Part shown: positions 15,630-23,119 of the stretch, piece by piece
How the letters are laid out: every line of letters starts with the position of its first letter
Position numbering within the stretch: the stretch's first letter is position 1
Source of the DNA: Dehalococcoidia bacterium UBA3254
Lineage (GTDB): Bacteria; Chloroflexota; Dehalococcoidia; Dehalococcoidales; UBA3254
Length of the DNA: 23,569 bases
Assembly: GCA_002362735.1 (NCBI GenBank)
Contig: DEUU01000136.1
Coordinates: 579-24,147, forward strand
Reading direction: 5' to 3'
Translations under genes and position numbers: made by a program
Notes under the pieces: model-generated
What the model saw: the letters and a program-made list of their open reading frames with translations, nothing else
Told to the model about the DNA's origin: nothing
Database searches by the model: none

Positions 15630-16700
15630 ATGGTAGTAAAACAGAAAAGGCAAAAACTTGAAATCGGCAAAAAACCTTTCGGTTTGAATTTGAAGATATG
15701 CCGAAATTAGCTCCCGGTTATATTAATAATCTGGTCCAGGATCTACTTGTACATCAGGTTAAACTAGAGGATCAGGTTGAAGAGCTAAAAAGGTCCCGGT
15801 AAGAGGTACGGCAATCTGATCGGAAATTTATGGCTCTATTTAATAACAAGACGATCGGTATGTCTTATTGCCAGACTGTTTTTGATGATCACAATCAGCC
15901 CGTAGACTATACAGTACTGGATGTCAACCTGACTTATGAGAACATGACAGGAATACCCAGAGAACAAATTGTGGGTAAAAGATAACCGAGGCGGTCTCTG
16001 GAGTTGCCCGGGATTTAATTAACCTGCATAACCAGGTAGCCATAACTGGCGAAGAACGCCGTTTTGAGATTTAGGAGCCTGTCACTGCCAGATGGTATGA
16101 GGTGAATATCTTTAGCCCGCAGAAGGGTTATTTCATTGCCCTGTTTAATAATATAACTGATCGCAAGCAGGCCGGAGAAGCATTAAAGGAATCCGAAGCT
16201 AGGGCTAACTCTCTCATCAAGTATGCTCCCACCTGAATCTATGAAATTGATTTTAGAACTCAGAGGATCGTAAGTGTTAATGATGTTGCATTTACCCTCT
16301 CTCAGGTCACAGCCATAAAGAACTTCTTTCCACGAATCTAGCCGATATACTTACAGAAGAAAGTAAAAAATAGTTTTTCGAACGAGTCAAGCGTCAGCTG
16401 GCTGGAGAAAAGATTGATGATAGGGTAGATTATGAAGTCATCAAGAAAGATAAGTCCATTATTAATGTTACATTAAACATAAAACAGATCAAACAACATG
16501 CCAATCGAATTACCACAATACAGGAAGATGAGAGAAAGAGGGTAGCCTATGATCTGCACGATGATACGGTTCAATATCTTTCCATTTTAAAGAAGCAGAT
16601 CGGCGCTCTGGCTGAGCTAGAGGGATTTAAGAGTCCCAAAATTAAAGAAAGGATAAAATTAAGGGATAGGTTATTTACCTGTCCCTTTAATTTTGAATAA
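15630..16700 (+). pseudogene. Decayed PAS-type sensor histidine kinase
   Basis: Read across frames, this stretch encodes a recognisable kinase. It has a leader LVQDLLVHQVKLEDQVEELK (like the 'HELQVHQIELEMQNEELR' linker) and a PAS domain (KFMALFNNKTIGMSYCQ through YENMTGIPREQIVGK). More PAS sequence follows, ending ALFNNITDRKQAGEAL, then a second PAS start ANSLIKYAPT. Last is a NarL-type dimerisation helix, ERKRVAYDLHDDTVQYLSIL, with the phospho-His. It is interrupted by a frameshift near 15690, TAA near 15799, a frameshift near 15980, TAG and TGA in the 16070-16240 stretch, and further breaks to 16440. The ATPase domain is missing: the frame ends in TAA at 16698 inside a hairpin. ATG 15630 after AAAGGGA is the likely old start. 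It was probably the partner of the response regulator just upstream. Confidence 0.85.
16655..16694. terminator. Hairpin between convergent units
   Basis: Left arm 16655-16671 (AAAATTAAGGGATAGGT) pairs with right arm 16677-16694 (ACCTGTCCCTTTAATTTT), with one mismatch and one bulge, around a 5-base loop. Both flanks are T-rich in their own reading direction. It overlaps the end of the kinase remnant and can stop transcripts coming from either side. Confidence 0.6.
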
Positions 16701-16867
16701 TCAGCCTGCTAATGCATAATAACGCATATAGAAAACGAGCGGTACCAGGTTAGAACTCCAAACACTAATATTATGTAATATAGTTTTGCTTGAATCATGG
16801 CTTCCTCATTTCAAAGTACTACCGTAAATTTTATCTCTCATTAATTATCCACCGCCAGTAATTTCAC

Positions 16868-18730
16868 TCATATTAGTAAGAATATTTGCCCACTATCAAC
16901 TTCCAGTCGATACGTGGGTTCTGGCTTTTTGGCGGGACCCTGTACCACCTCGCCGGTTTTGATATTAAAAACTGAACCGTGACAGGGACATTGAACTGTC
17001 TCACCTTTTAGTTGTCCTTCGGAAAGAGTACAACCCTGATGCGAACAGACATTACCTATGGCATAATAATTGCCATCCAGGTTAGCCAGCAATATTTTCC
17101 GACCTTGACTGTCTATACCGACCATTTTTCCAGGTGACAAATCGGCAGTACTGGCAATTTTACCTCCCAATTGTTTGGCATCCTGGACCGTCCCTTTTAA
17201 AGGAATGAGACCTTTTACCGCCGGGCTATGGATTACCTCTCCACCAGAATCATACCGTGAGCCATGACAAGGGCAGTCCCAGGTCTTTTCTGCATTATTC
17301 CAGGTTACAGTACAACCCATGTGAGTACAACTGGAGCTCAAAACATAAAGCTGGTCATGCTCGTCTCGATAAACCGCCGCTCGCTGCTTCTCAAATTCCG
17401 CTATTTTCCCTTCTCCTGGAAATATCTTTGAGATATCCTCTTTGCCTGAAATTTTGCCTCCCGTCAACTTTTTGATCACTTTCATATTTATGGAAACTAA
17501 CTTTTTAGCCGCGGATATATCCGGTTTCAAACGGGAGGGATTGAAGACTTCCGCCCAGGGATTAGGTCGCCCTTGCACCAGGTCTGTCAGAATCATCGCT
17601 GCCGCCATGCTGGTGGTCATCCCCCATTGGCCAAATCCGGTAGCCACAAAAATATGCTTACTGCCCGGCGTTAATTTGCCGATATAGGGCACTTTATCCA
17701 CCGTGATGTTATCCTGGGTGGACCAGCTATATTCAATTTGAGGGTTAGTATAAATCTCGTTGACAAATTCAGCCATCCTTTGATAACGCTGGACAGTATT
17801 TGGCTCATGCCCGGTAATATGATCCTCACCACCGATAATCAAAATTTGACCGTTTTGTGTCGGTTGGGTACGGAAAGAATGGCCAGTATCTTCCTCGGCA
17901 TTAATAAACATGCCTTCGGGGAAAGGTTCCCCCACTCTGACTCCAAGGACATAGGATCGTTTGGGTTTCATGCGGGCAAAGTAGACCCCATCTTTATCCT
18001 GAATTGGAAAGTTGGTGGCAATAATCACGTTATTGGCCCGGAATTTTCCTTTGTCAGTATTAATAGTACATGGTTCCTTATCTGTGATATCAACAGCCCG
18101 GGTTTGCTCAAAGAGAAAGCTGCCTTTGCCAGGAATCGTTTGAGCTAATGGCAGAAGAAATTTCCGAGGGTGAAACTGAGCCTGGTTCTCGAAGCGGATA
18201 GCCCCTCTGGTTTGTAAAGGTAAAGGGATATTCTGAATATATGCGGCTGGCAACCCCAGACTTTGGGCTGCATTGACTTCCTCTTCAACTTTTTTCGCAT
18301 ACTTATCACTCTCAGCAAAGGAGTAGAAAGGCAAGCGTGCAAAATCACAATCAGTGTGTAATTCTCTAGCCAATGTTTCAATTTTATCAATGGCCGTCTG
18401 ATTAACTTCTGCATACTGTTTGGCCTGCTCGTTACCGAAGGTATCCAGTAGATGCTTGTAGATAAGGCGATGAAGCGAAGTCAGTTTGGCAGTAGTGTAG
18501 CCAGTCACACCTTGAACAACACGTCGGGCTTCAATAGTTGCTACCTTCAACCCGGCTTGCTTTAGCAGATATCCAGCCGCAATGCCAACAAATCCTCCAC
18601 CGATAATCGCGACGTCCACCAGGATATCTGAAGGCAGACTTGGAAATTCGGTCATTTTAGTACTGTCAATCCAAAATGACTCGGCTTTTCCTTGCACTCC
18701 ATGCTTATTCCATCCCTGCATCGTTTCCAT
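16868..18730 (-). CDS. DAO-type FAD oxidoreductase with two tandem Rieske [2Fe-2S] domains
   Basis: This 620-residue protein begins with a DAO-fold FAD domain: the dinucleotide motif VAIIGGGFVGIAAG (GGGFVG at 44-49) and, near the end of that domain, PYIGKLTPGSKHIFVATGFGQWGMT. The usual C-terminal Rieske domain of this family (Bacillus YhfW-like, about 510 residues in all) follows at about 440-520, with CTHMGC (468-473) and CPCHG (486-490). A second, ferredoxin-like Rieske domain is added at about 530-618, with CSHQGC (562-567) and CPCHG (581-585). All cysteines and histidines for two clusters are present. By family it oxidises an amine-like substrate and passes electrons through the cluster; the substrate and acceptor are unknown. 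An upstream ATG at 18751 lacks a ribosome site, whereas AGGAG is four bases before ATG 18730. Confidence 0.93.
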   Translation of the reverse strand: METMQGWNKHGVQGKAESFWIDSTKMTEFPSLPSDILVDVAIIGGGFVGIAAGYLLKQAGLKVATIEARRVVQGVTGYTTAKLTSLHRLIYKHLLDTFGNEQAKQYAEVNQTAIDKIETLARELHTDCDFARLPFYSFAESDKYAKKVEEEVNAAQSLGLPAAYIQNIPLPLQTRGAIRFENQAQFHPRKFLLPLAQTIPGKGSFLFEQTRAVDITDKEPCTINTDKGKFRANNVIIATNFPIQDKDGVYFARMKPKRSYVLGVRVGEPFPEGMFINAEEDTGHSFRTQPTQNGQILIIGGEDHITGHEPNTVQRYQRMAEFVNEIYTNPQIEYSWSTQDNITVDKVPYIGKLTPGSKHIFVATGFGQWGMTTSMAAAMILTDLVQGRPNPWAEVFNPSRLKPDISAAKKLVSINMKVIKKLTGGKISGKEDISKIFPGEGKIAEFEKQRAAVYRDEHDQLYVLSSSCTHMGCTVTWNNAEKTWDCPCHGSRYDSGGEVIHSPAVKGLIPLKGTVQDAKQLGGKIASTADLSPGKMVGIDSQGRKILLANLDGNYYAIGNVCSHQGCTLSEGQLKGETVQCPCHGSVFNIKTGEVVQGPAKKPEPTYRLEVDSGQIFLLI

Positions 18731-19107
18731 TTTTCTCCTATCCTGAAGCATCGCTGGTATTTTGATAATTTTTATTACCCCAATATTAATTGTACTTTAT
18801 CAGACTCTTTATGGAGTCGGTTTGCCTGTGGTATATCCTGAACTGCCAGCATATATACAATATTGCACTAAAACCTACATCAATACTCTTATCTATCCAG
18901 GTTTTTTCAGTCGCATCAAGAAAGCTAATATATCTACGCTCAATTAAATGGACAAGGGAAGTAATCCTAAAATGGATTACTATAAGCGAGGGAGGTAGCG
19001 AATGCTACCTCCCTCCTCTGAACGGTAATCTTGCGCACATTGGTAGATTGGTGCCCGTGTTGCTCTCTTTTCGTCGAGCCGAGTTAACGTTTAGTTCAGT
19101 AAATTAG
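18731..19107. other. Gap between the oxidoreductase and the DUF2795 gene
   Basis: This 377-base gap contains the oxidoreductase promoter, not clearly recognised, and two neighbouring hairpins at 18961-19015, listed separately. Short frames on the plus strand here have no ribosome sites and no family resemblance. Confidence 0.55.
18961..19015. terminator. Two adjacent perfect hairpins downstream of the DUF2795 gene
   Basis: GTAATCC/GGATTAC (18961-18967 and 18974-18980, 6-base loop) is followed by a stronger hairpin, GAGGGAGGTAGC/GCTACCTCCCTC (18988-18999 and 19004-19015, 4-base loop). Both lie about 90-150 bases past the DUF2795 stop codon on the minus strand. No clear T-run follows, so termination by them is likely but not certain. 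Confidence 0.55.
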
Positions 19108-19353
19108 TCACATATTGTAATCAAATTCCCTGTAACGCATCCTCCTGATTTCACATCGATTAACTAACTCATTTTTGGAGTGATAAAATCGAGAAGGAAG
19201 TTTACGAAGCAAACCTAACAGGTATTGGGGAACCCGCTTTGCTTCAGCATTATGAATTAATTCGGCTTTAGTCAAAGGAAATGAAAAACCTTCCAATAAT
19301 AGTCCCAAATCTTCTTCATCTATAGTAGAAGGACCAAAGATTTCGCCATTCAT
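19108..19353 (-). CDS. DUF2795-like small protein
   Basis: This 81-residue protein contains the pattern FSFPLTKAELIHNAEAKRV followed by LLGLLRKLPSRFYHSKNELV. This matches the DUF2795 core ('yPatkeeLvehA... llelLerLPdreYespaev'). The function of the family is not established. The frame extends to 19401, but AGGAGG six bases before ATG 19353 fixes the start. The tail after the core is Arg-rich (RRMRYREF). It is the last gene of a minus-strand group with hsp20 and a MerR/HspR-like regulator, but a perfect 17-base hairpin separates it from hsp20, so it may have its own promoter or reduced read-through. A stress-related role is suggested only by position. Confidence 0.72.
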   Translation of the reverse strand: MNGEIFGPSTIDEEDLGLLLEGFSFPLTKAELIHNAEAKRVPQYLLGLLRKLPSRFYHSKNELVNRCEIRRMRYREFDYNM

Positions 19354-19402
19354 CTTTAACCTCCTCGCTCGCTCATATCTAAAAAATAACACTAATGGCA
19401 AC

Positions 19403-19441
19403 GGAGATATAGCCGAAGTACTGCACTTCGGCTATATCTCC
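19403..19441 (-). terminator. Perfect 17-base hairpin after hsp20
   Basis: Arms at 19403-19419 and 19425-19441 are perfectly complementary over 17 bases around a 5-base loop. The structure lies 23 bases past the hsp20 stop on the minus strand. A T-rich run (TTATTTTTT) follows about 17 bases later. It can act as a terminator, or as a 3' stabiliser that lowers expression of the DUF2795 gene. Confidence 0.75.
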
Positions 19442-19463
19442 CCAATTCGCTGATGATCTATCT

Positions 19464-19924
19464 CTACTTTTTAGCTTCAATTGTTTTTGATCCGCTGCTT
19501 ACCTGGATTTTAATCTGTTTCTTCTTTTTCTCTTCGGCTAAAGGCAAGACGATAGTCAATACGCCGTTCTCATAGGTTGATTGAACCTTGTTTGCATCGA
19601 CTGTCTCCGGTAATCGAAGAGCTCTATAAAATGACCCTGTAGGTCTTTCCTGGACAAGATAAACGGTTTTTTCGTCTTCGTAATCAGGCTTTCTATCAGC
19701 CCGGATAGTGAGAATATTGTCCTCGATAGACAGATCGATCGTTTCCGGTTTTACTCCAGGTATTGAGGCTTTAACAACTATCTCATCAGGTCTCTGACCA
19801 CATCCAGCGAAATATTCCAATCTTCCATACTTGCCGGAGCGCCGCCAAAACCACGCCATAGTCTGTTCACCGTTTCGTCCATTTGTCTTAGATCTCGGAA
19901 CAGGTCCCATCTCTGCATAACCAT
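19464..19924 (-). pseudogene. Hsp20-type small heat-shock protein, broken by a -1 frameshift
   Basis: The true N-terminus starts at ATG 19924, with AAGGAGG eight bases before it. It reads MVMQRWDLFRDLRQMDETVN, then RLWRGF and WNISLDVV, a typical Hsp20 start. That frame ends at TAG 19780-19778 after 48 codons. The rest of the protein continues in another frame: DEIVVKASIPGVKPETIDL, then NILTIRADRK, SFYRALRLPETVDANKVQST and ENGVLTIVLP, a full alpha-crystallin domain. The switch falls at about 19788-19802, where one base appears to be missing. A reading that starts at 19958 stays open throughout but has a nonsense N-terminus. No slippery heptamer is evident, so an inactivating mutation or a sequence error is more likely than programmed shifting. 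By family it would be an ATP-independent holdase chaperone. Confidence 0.85.
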
Positions 19925-20064
19925 TTTTTGTTCCTCCTTTTTCGTTTTTTATTTTCAAATATTTTCGTTTTTCAAAAATTGATTCATCAATATTTAATCA
20001 ACTACACCGTTCAGAACATTCATTCTCACCCCCTATTATGTCGAGTTTTTCTATCATAAAATAA

Positions 20065-20096
20065 CTGCGGGCTCAATCTGTCTTGAGAGCCCGCAG
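20065..20096 (-). terminator. Terminator of the MerR/HspR-like gene
   Basis: Arms CTGCGGGCTC (20065-20074) and GAGCCCGCAG (20087-20096) form a ten-base GC-rich stem. On the minus strand it is followed by TTATTTTAT. It lies about 95 bases past the stop codon of the regulator gene and upstream of hsp20, so the two are probably separate transcripts or linked by partial read-through. Confidence 0.75.
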
Positions 20097-20190
20097 CCAT
20101 AAATTAACTTACAAGCAACAATCACAAAACCCAGCATAAATGGCTCGGGCTTCATAAAAGCCACTATTTATTTGTATATCTATATCTCGA

Positions 20191-20463
20191 CTATTTTCGT
20201 TCTCCTCTTCTCATCGCCATAATGGCTTTTATCCCCTCAACATTGATACCTTCATCTTCGAGTTTAGCGGCCTGTTTAATTATCTCAATGTCACTCTCTG
20301 AGAAAAGACGTTGATTTCCTTCCGTTCTTTCAGGAGTCAGCAGACCACCTTCTTCATATTTCCGGATGCTGTAAGGATCAACTCCAGTTAATTTCACAGC
20401 TATAGCCATAGTAAAATTGTTAGGACCTTTCCCCGCTTGATCTCCGGTCTTCTCAGATGGCAC
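20191..20463 (-). CDS. MerR-family regulator, HspR-like
   Basis: This 90-residue protein has a MerR-type winged helix-turn-helix: AVKLTGVDPYSIRKYEEGGLL (about 23-43), wing RTEGNQRLFSESDIEII, and a short helix with EDEGINVEGIKAIM. It ends there, with no ligand domain. HspR repressors of heat-shock genes have just this layout, and hsp20 lies downstream on the same strand, which supports a heat-shock role. I do not see a canonical HspR box (CTTGAGT with inverted ACTCAAG) in front of hsp20. The start is GTG 20463, with GAAGG six bases upstream. A strong promoter precedes it (TTGACA, 16 bases, TATAAT), with a palindrome just upstream of the -35 box. Confidence 0.85.
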   Translation of the reverse strand: MPSEKTGDQAGKGPNNFTMAIAVKLTGVDPYSIRKYEEGGLLTPERTEGNQRLFSESDIEIIKQAAKLEDEGINVEGIKAIMAMRRGERK

Positions 20464-20499
20464 TGACTACCTTCTCTCGCCTCGCTTTTTCTAAATAGC

Positions 20500-20527
20500 A
20501 TTATAGCATATCTATCCAATTTGTCAA
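20500..20527 (-). promoter_or_regulatory. Promoter of the MerR/HspR-like gene
   Basis: On the minus strand, TTGACA (20527-20522) and TATAAT (20505-20500) are both perfect matches to sigma70 consensus with a 16-base spacer. The GTG start lies 36 bases beyond the -10 box. Confidence 0.85.
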
Positions 20528-20533
20528 CTATAT

Positions 20534-20549
20534 TCTAAATATTTTTAGA
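20534..20549. promoter_or_regulatory. Palindrome upstream of the regulator promoter
   Basis: TCTAAA and TTTAGA form perfect six-base arms around a 4-base spacer. The site sits six bases upstream of the -35 box of the MerR/HspR-like gene and about 70 bases from the divergent promoter. It is a candidate operator for one or both; it may also be chance in AT-rich DNA. Confidence 0.4.
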
Positions 20550-20618
20550 TAATATGAATATACTCTTAGCATTTCTACATAAATCCAACTTTAACTGTAA
20601 CCCTGCGAACCAGAGTTG

Positions 20619-20647
20619 TTGGATGACTCTTCATCCGGCTCTATAAT
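20619..20647 (+). promoter_or_regulatory. Promoter of the 153-residue gene
   Basis: TTGGAT (20619-20624) and a perfect TATAAT (20642-20647) are spaced 17 bases apart. The gene starts 31 bases beyond the -10 box. Confidence 0.65.
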
Positions 20648-20678
20648 GTATAGGGGATAAGGTAACAGGAGGGATGAA

Positions 20679-21140
20679 ATGTCATATATTGTTGATTTTA
20701 AAAATATTTCTACGATTGGTTTAGAGTCTTCACCCGTAAAAGAAGCGCTGGCTGGTTTACGTGCCAATGAAGCCCGTTACTTTATGACCAAATACAAACA
20801 TAAGTTCACGGTTATACCTGCCAGTGAAAGCCAGGAGACCCTTAATTATGTGAACCGAATTGTAAAAGAAGAACGTGATATTGAATTTGCTGCCAAACCT
20901 TTGGAAACATCCCGATTTCAAGTGGAAAATATCAAATTTGCCTACGTCTTTTATGAGGATGGGCTGGTAGTCAATGTCATGTATGCAGTCGATGACCCTA
21001 AGAAACGGGCCGTCGGTTTTAAGCTTTCTGATGGAATGGAGGTACCCAGGGCGTTAGGGAAATTCAAGTTTGCCAGGCAAAAGTCTAAACTAGCGGGAAC
21101 AATCCGGGGTTCGTTTTTTGTAATTAAAGGAGAATATTAA
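20679..21140 (+). CDS. Unrecognised 153-residue protein
   Basis: I do not recognise a family. It is soluble, with no signal peptide or membrane helix, and basic. The N-terminus predicts helix (SSPVKEALAGLRANEARYFMTKY). A charged middle (LNYVNRIVKEERDIEFAAKPL) is followed by a probable beta-rich C-terminal half (IKFAYVFYEDGLVVNVMYAV ... KLAGTIRGSFFVIKGEY). There are no cysteines and no obvious catalytic motif. Ribosome site AGGAGGG five bases before the ATG, a good promoter and a clean frame argue that it is a real, expressed gene. It is divergent from the MerR/HspR-like regulator and convergent with the MFS gene. The repeated aromatic beta pattern could suggest a binding domain, but that is only a guess. 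Confidence 0.8.
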   Translation: MSYIVDFKNISTIGLESSPVKEALAGLRANEARYFMTKYKHKFTVIPASESQETLNYVNRIVKEERDIEFAAKPLETSRFQVENIKFAYVFYEDGLVVNVMYAVDDPKKRAVGFKLSDGMEVPRALGKFKFARQKSKLAGTIRGSFFVIKGEY

Positions 21141-21171
21141 AGAAAGTGCTGGTTGTCGATTGGAGCTAGCC

Positions 21172-22614
21172 TTATGAATTAGGTTTTTCCAGAGCCTTTT
21201 CCACAGGTTGTTCTTTCGGTGCTCTGAGTAATATTGGAATGATCGCTAAAAAGGTGATTATACCCAGTATAAAACAGGCTAAATTGATGGCGTTTTGAAA
21301 TATATGTACTTCATTTGAGGCAATAAGCTGCGAATTATTTACTATCTGAGACAGCTTATCGTAAGGCATCACCAAACTCATAAGCAGCAGAGAAAACGGG
21401 ACGCTGATGGAATTAGCCGTCTGATTGAGGGTGGCTCTAATGCCGTTAGCTACTCCTCGTTTCTCTGCCGGGACAGAACTCATGATAGAACTGATATTGG
21501 GAGAAATAAAGAGAGCCGTGCCAATCCCGAAAAATATCAAACTTATGAGTATGGCGCTGTAGGAAGAATTTGCATTTAAGGTGGAAAACCAGATGAGAGC
21601 AGCAGCATTTAAGGCCAAGCCTATCGAGCAAAGTACCCGGCTGCCATATTTATCCGCCAGTCTTCCGCTAATAGGATTTAGCATTATCCCGACGATTTGC
21701 ATAGGGATCAGCACAATACCCGTTTTTAAAGCGCTGTAACCTAAAATTAATTGAAGAAACAAAGACCTCAAAAATGGGCTGCAGTTAAGAGAAACAGAAT
21801 TCAAGAAACTGGCAATGGTTCCCGCCGCAAATAACCTCGTTTTAAAAAGGGTCAGGTCCAGAGTTGGATATCTCTGTCTTAACTCAATAAAGATAACCAC
21901 GGTGAAAAACACTAAGCCCGTGACAATGATAGCCAGATTACGACCTGAAGCGGGATTCCCAATAGTTAACCCAAGCAAAATAGTCGTCAAACCGATACAG
22001 TATAAAATGGCGCCAAAGTAATCAAATTTTTGGCCCTGGGGTCTAACGCCAATTTCTTTCAGTTGGCGGTAACCCCAGATCGTGCCGAATATTCCAATTG
22101 GTACATTGACAAGGAAGATGGATCTCCAGCCAAAATAGGTTACCATAATCCCGCCAAGGGTATAACCAGCCATTGCCCCTATACTCCAAACCATCGCATT
22201 TGTCCCCAGCCCCACGCCGAGCTCTTTTCTTGGGAAGGCATCTGTAATGATAGCTATACTATTTGCTGTGAGCAAAGCAGCTCCGATGCCCTGGAAAAAC
22301 CGAAAAATAATGAGTTGCGCTCCAGTTTGAGATAAGGCGCAAAAGAGTGAACCTGCGGTGAAAATGGCAAATCCCAAATTGTAAAGTTTAACCCGACCGT
22401 ATAAATCCGCCATTCGTCCAAGGATGACCAGGAGAATGGTCATCATAAGCGTATAACCGGTAATAATCCAGACCCCATGTAAGATACTGGCATGCAGGTC
22501 CTGCAAGATTGTGGGTAGACCAATCACGACAATAGTTGAATCCAGGCTGGCCATAAGGGAGCCAATCGTGGTCACGGATAAAGCTACCCACTTATAATCA
22601 AATTTTATTTTCAT
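21172..22614 (-). CDS. MFS exporter, DHA2 (EmrB/QacA) family
   Basis: This 480-residue protein has about 14 membrane helices, the DHA2 drug:H+ antiporter layout. Helix 1 carries the motif LMASLDSTIVVIGLPTI (motif D1). The loop between helices 2 and 3 carries motif A, GRMADLYGRVKL. Helix 5 carries a motif C-like stretch, GAMAGYTLGGIMVTYFGWR. By family it exports drugs or other small amphipathic compounds using the proton gradient. No EmrA-type membrane fusion partner or dedicated TetR/MarR regulator is next to it. The frame extends to TTG 22626, but ATG 22614 is preferred; its ribosome site is weak, with an AGG about 12 bases upstream. It converges on the 153-residue gene, with only 31 bases between stops and no clear terminator. 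Confidence 0.9.
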   Translation of the reverse strand: MKIKFDYKWVALSVTTIGSLMASLDSTIVVIGLPTILQDLHASILHGVWIITGYTLMMTILLVILGRMADLYGRVKLYNLGFAIFTAGSLFCALSQTGAQLIIFRFFQGIGAALLTANSIAIITDAFPRKELGVGLGTNAMVWSIGAMAGYTLGGIMVTYFGWRSIFLVNVPIGIFGTIWGYRQLKEIGVRPQGQKFDYFGAILYCIGLTTILLGLTIGNPASGRNLAIIVTGLVFFTVVIFIELRQRYPTLDLTLFKTRLFAAGTIASFLNSVSLNCSPFLRSLFLQLILGYSALKTGIVLIPMQIVGIMLNPISGRLADKYGSRVLCSIGLALNAAALIWFSTLNANSSYSAILISLIFFGIGTALFISPNISSIMSSVPAEKRGVANGIRATLNQTANSISVPFSLLLMSLVMPYDKLSQIVNNSQLIASNEVHIFQNAINLACFILGIITFLAIIPILLRAPKEQPVEKALEKPNS

Positions 22615-22626
22615 GGTTTTATTCAA

Positions 22627-23119
22627 CCTGGATAATATTTCAAATCATGCAGGAAAAATGAAGGTCCCCGGTACTGGAGAAAAACTATTAGTGAGGCTGC
22701 TGTGGCAGACAGGTGCTTTAGTTGTCGGTAAATTCCAGATGTATCCTGGTTATGAAAATCCAAAGGTGAAATCATGCCTGAATAGTATAATGCTTTAGAT
22801 TCGATATTTACAAACAAGAAAATTAAAGTCTAGCCAAATGCCTTCCGTTTATAGTGTCAATTTTCTCTTCCAAAAGAACAGGAGAACGGCAGACAGTATT
22901 TGAGCTCCCGGATTTTCTTGCGCATTTAAATATCACGACGCCTGAATTCACTAAATCTTAAGTTACTTATATTAAGTTAGTGTCCGATGCTTATGATACA
23001 TACCTGAACATCGGAATTATAGCTTTAACTTTTTACAGGACTTTGGTATACTTTGGACTTATTCAGGTAATGTTCCTAATGATAGTATCAGAAGCATCTC
23101 AGAAAAACGGAGGCCAACC
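22627..23119. other. Gap between the MFS gene and the FecR lipoprotein gene
   Basis: This gap of nearly 500 bases has no convincing gene; short frames on both strands near 22613-22817 lack ribosome sites and family resemblance. A perfect seven-base inverted repeat, TCCGATG/CATCGGA (22983-22989 and 23009-23015, 19-base spacer), lies about 105 bases before the FecR gene. A TATACT at about 23047 could be its -10 box, with a poor -35 (TTTAAC). Confidence 0.5.

Noticed and set aside
18790..19107. 105-codon open frame on the plus strand
   Set aside because: It runs through two terminator-like hairpins, lacks a ribosome site and has no recognisable domain.
19778..19810. Programmed -1 frameshifting in hsp20
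   Set aside because: No slippery X-XXY-YYZ heptamer is seen at the junction, so a lost base or sequence error is the simpler explanation.
20071..20087. CTCAA ... CTTGAG as a possible HspR box before hsp20
   Set aside because: The arms are in the reverse order to the known box (CTTGAGT ... ACTCAAG) and they are part of the loop of a terminator hairpin.
22613..22817. Short frames on both strands beside the MFS gene
   Set aside because: They lie over the MFS start and its leader, with no ribosome site or family resemblance.
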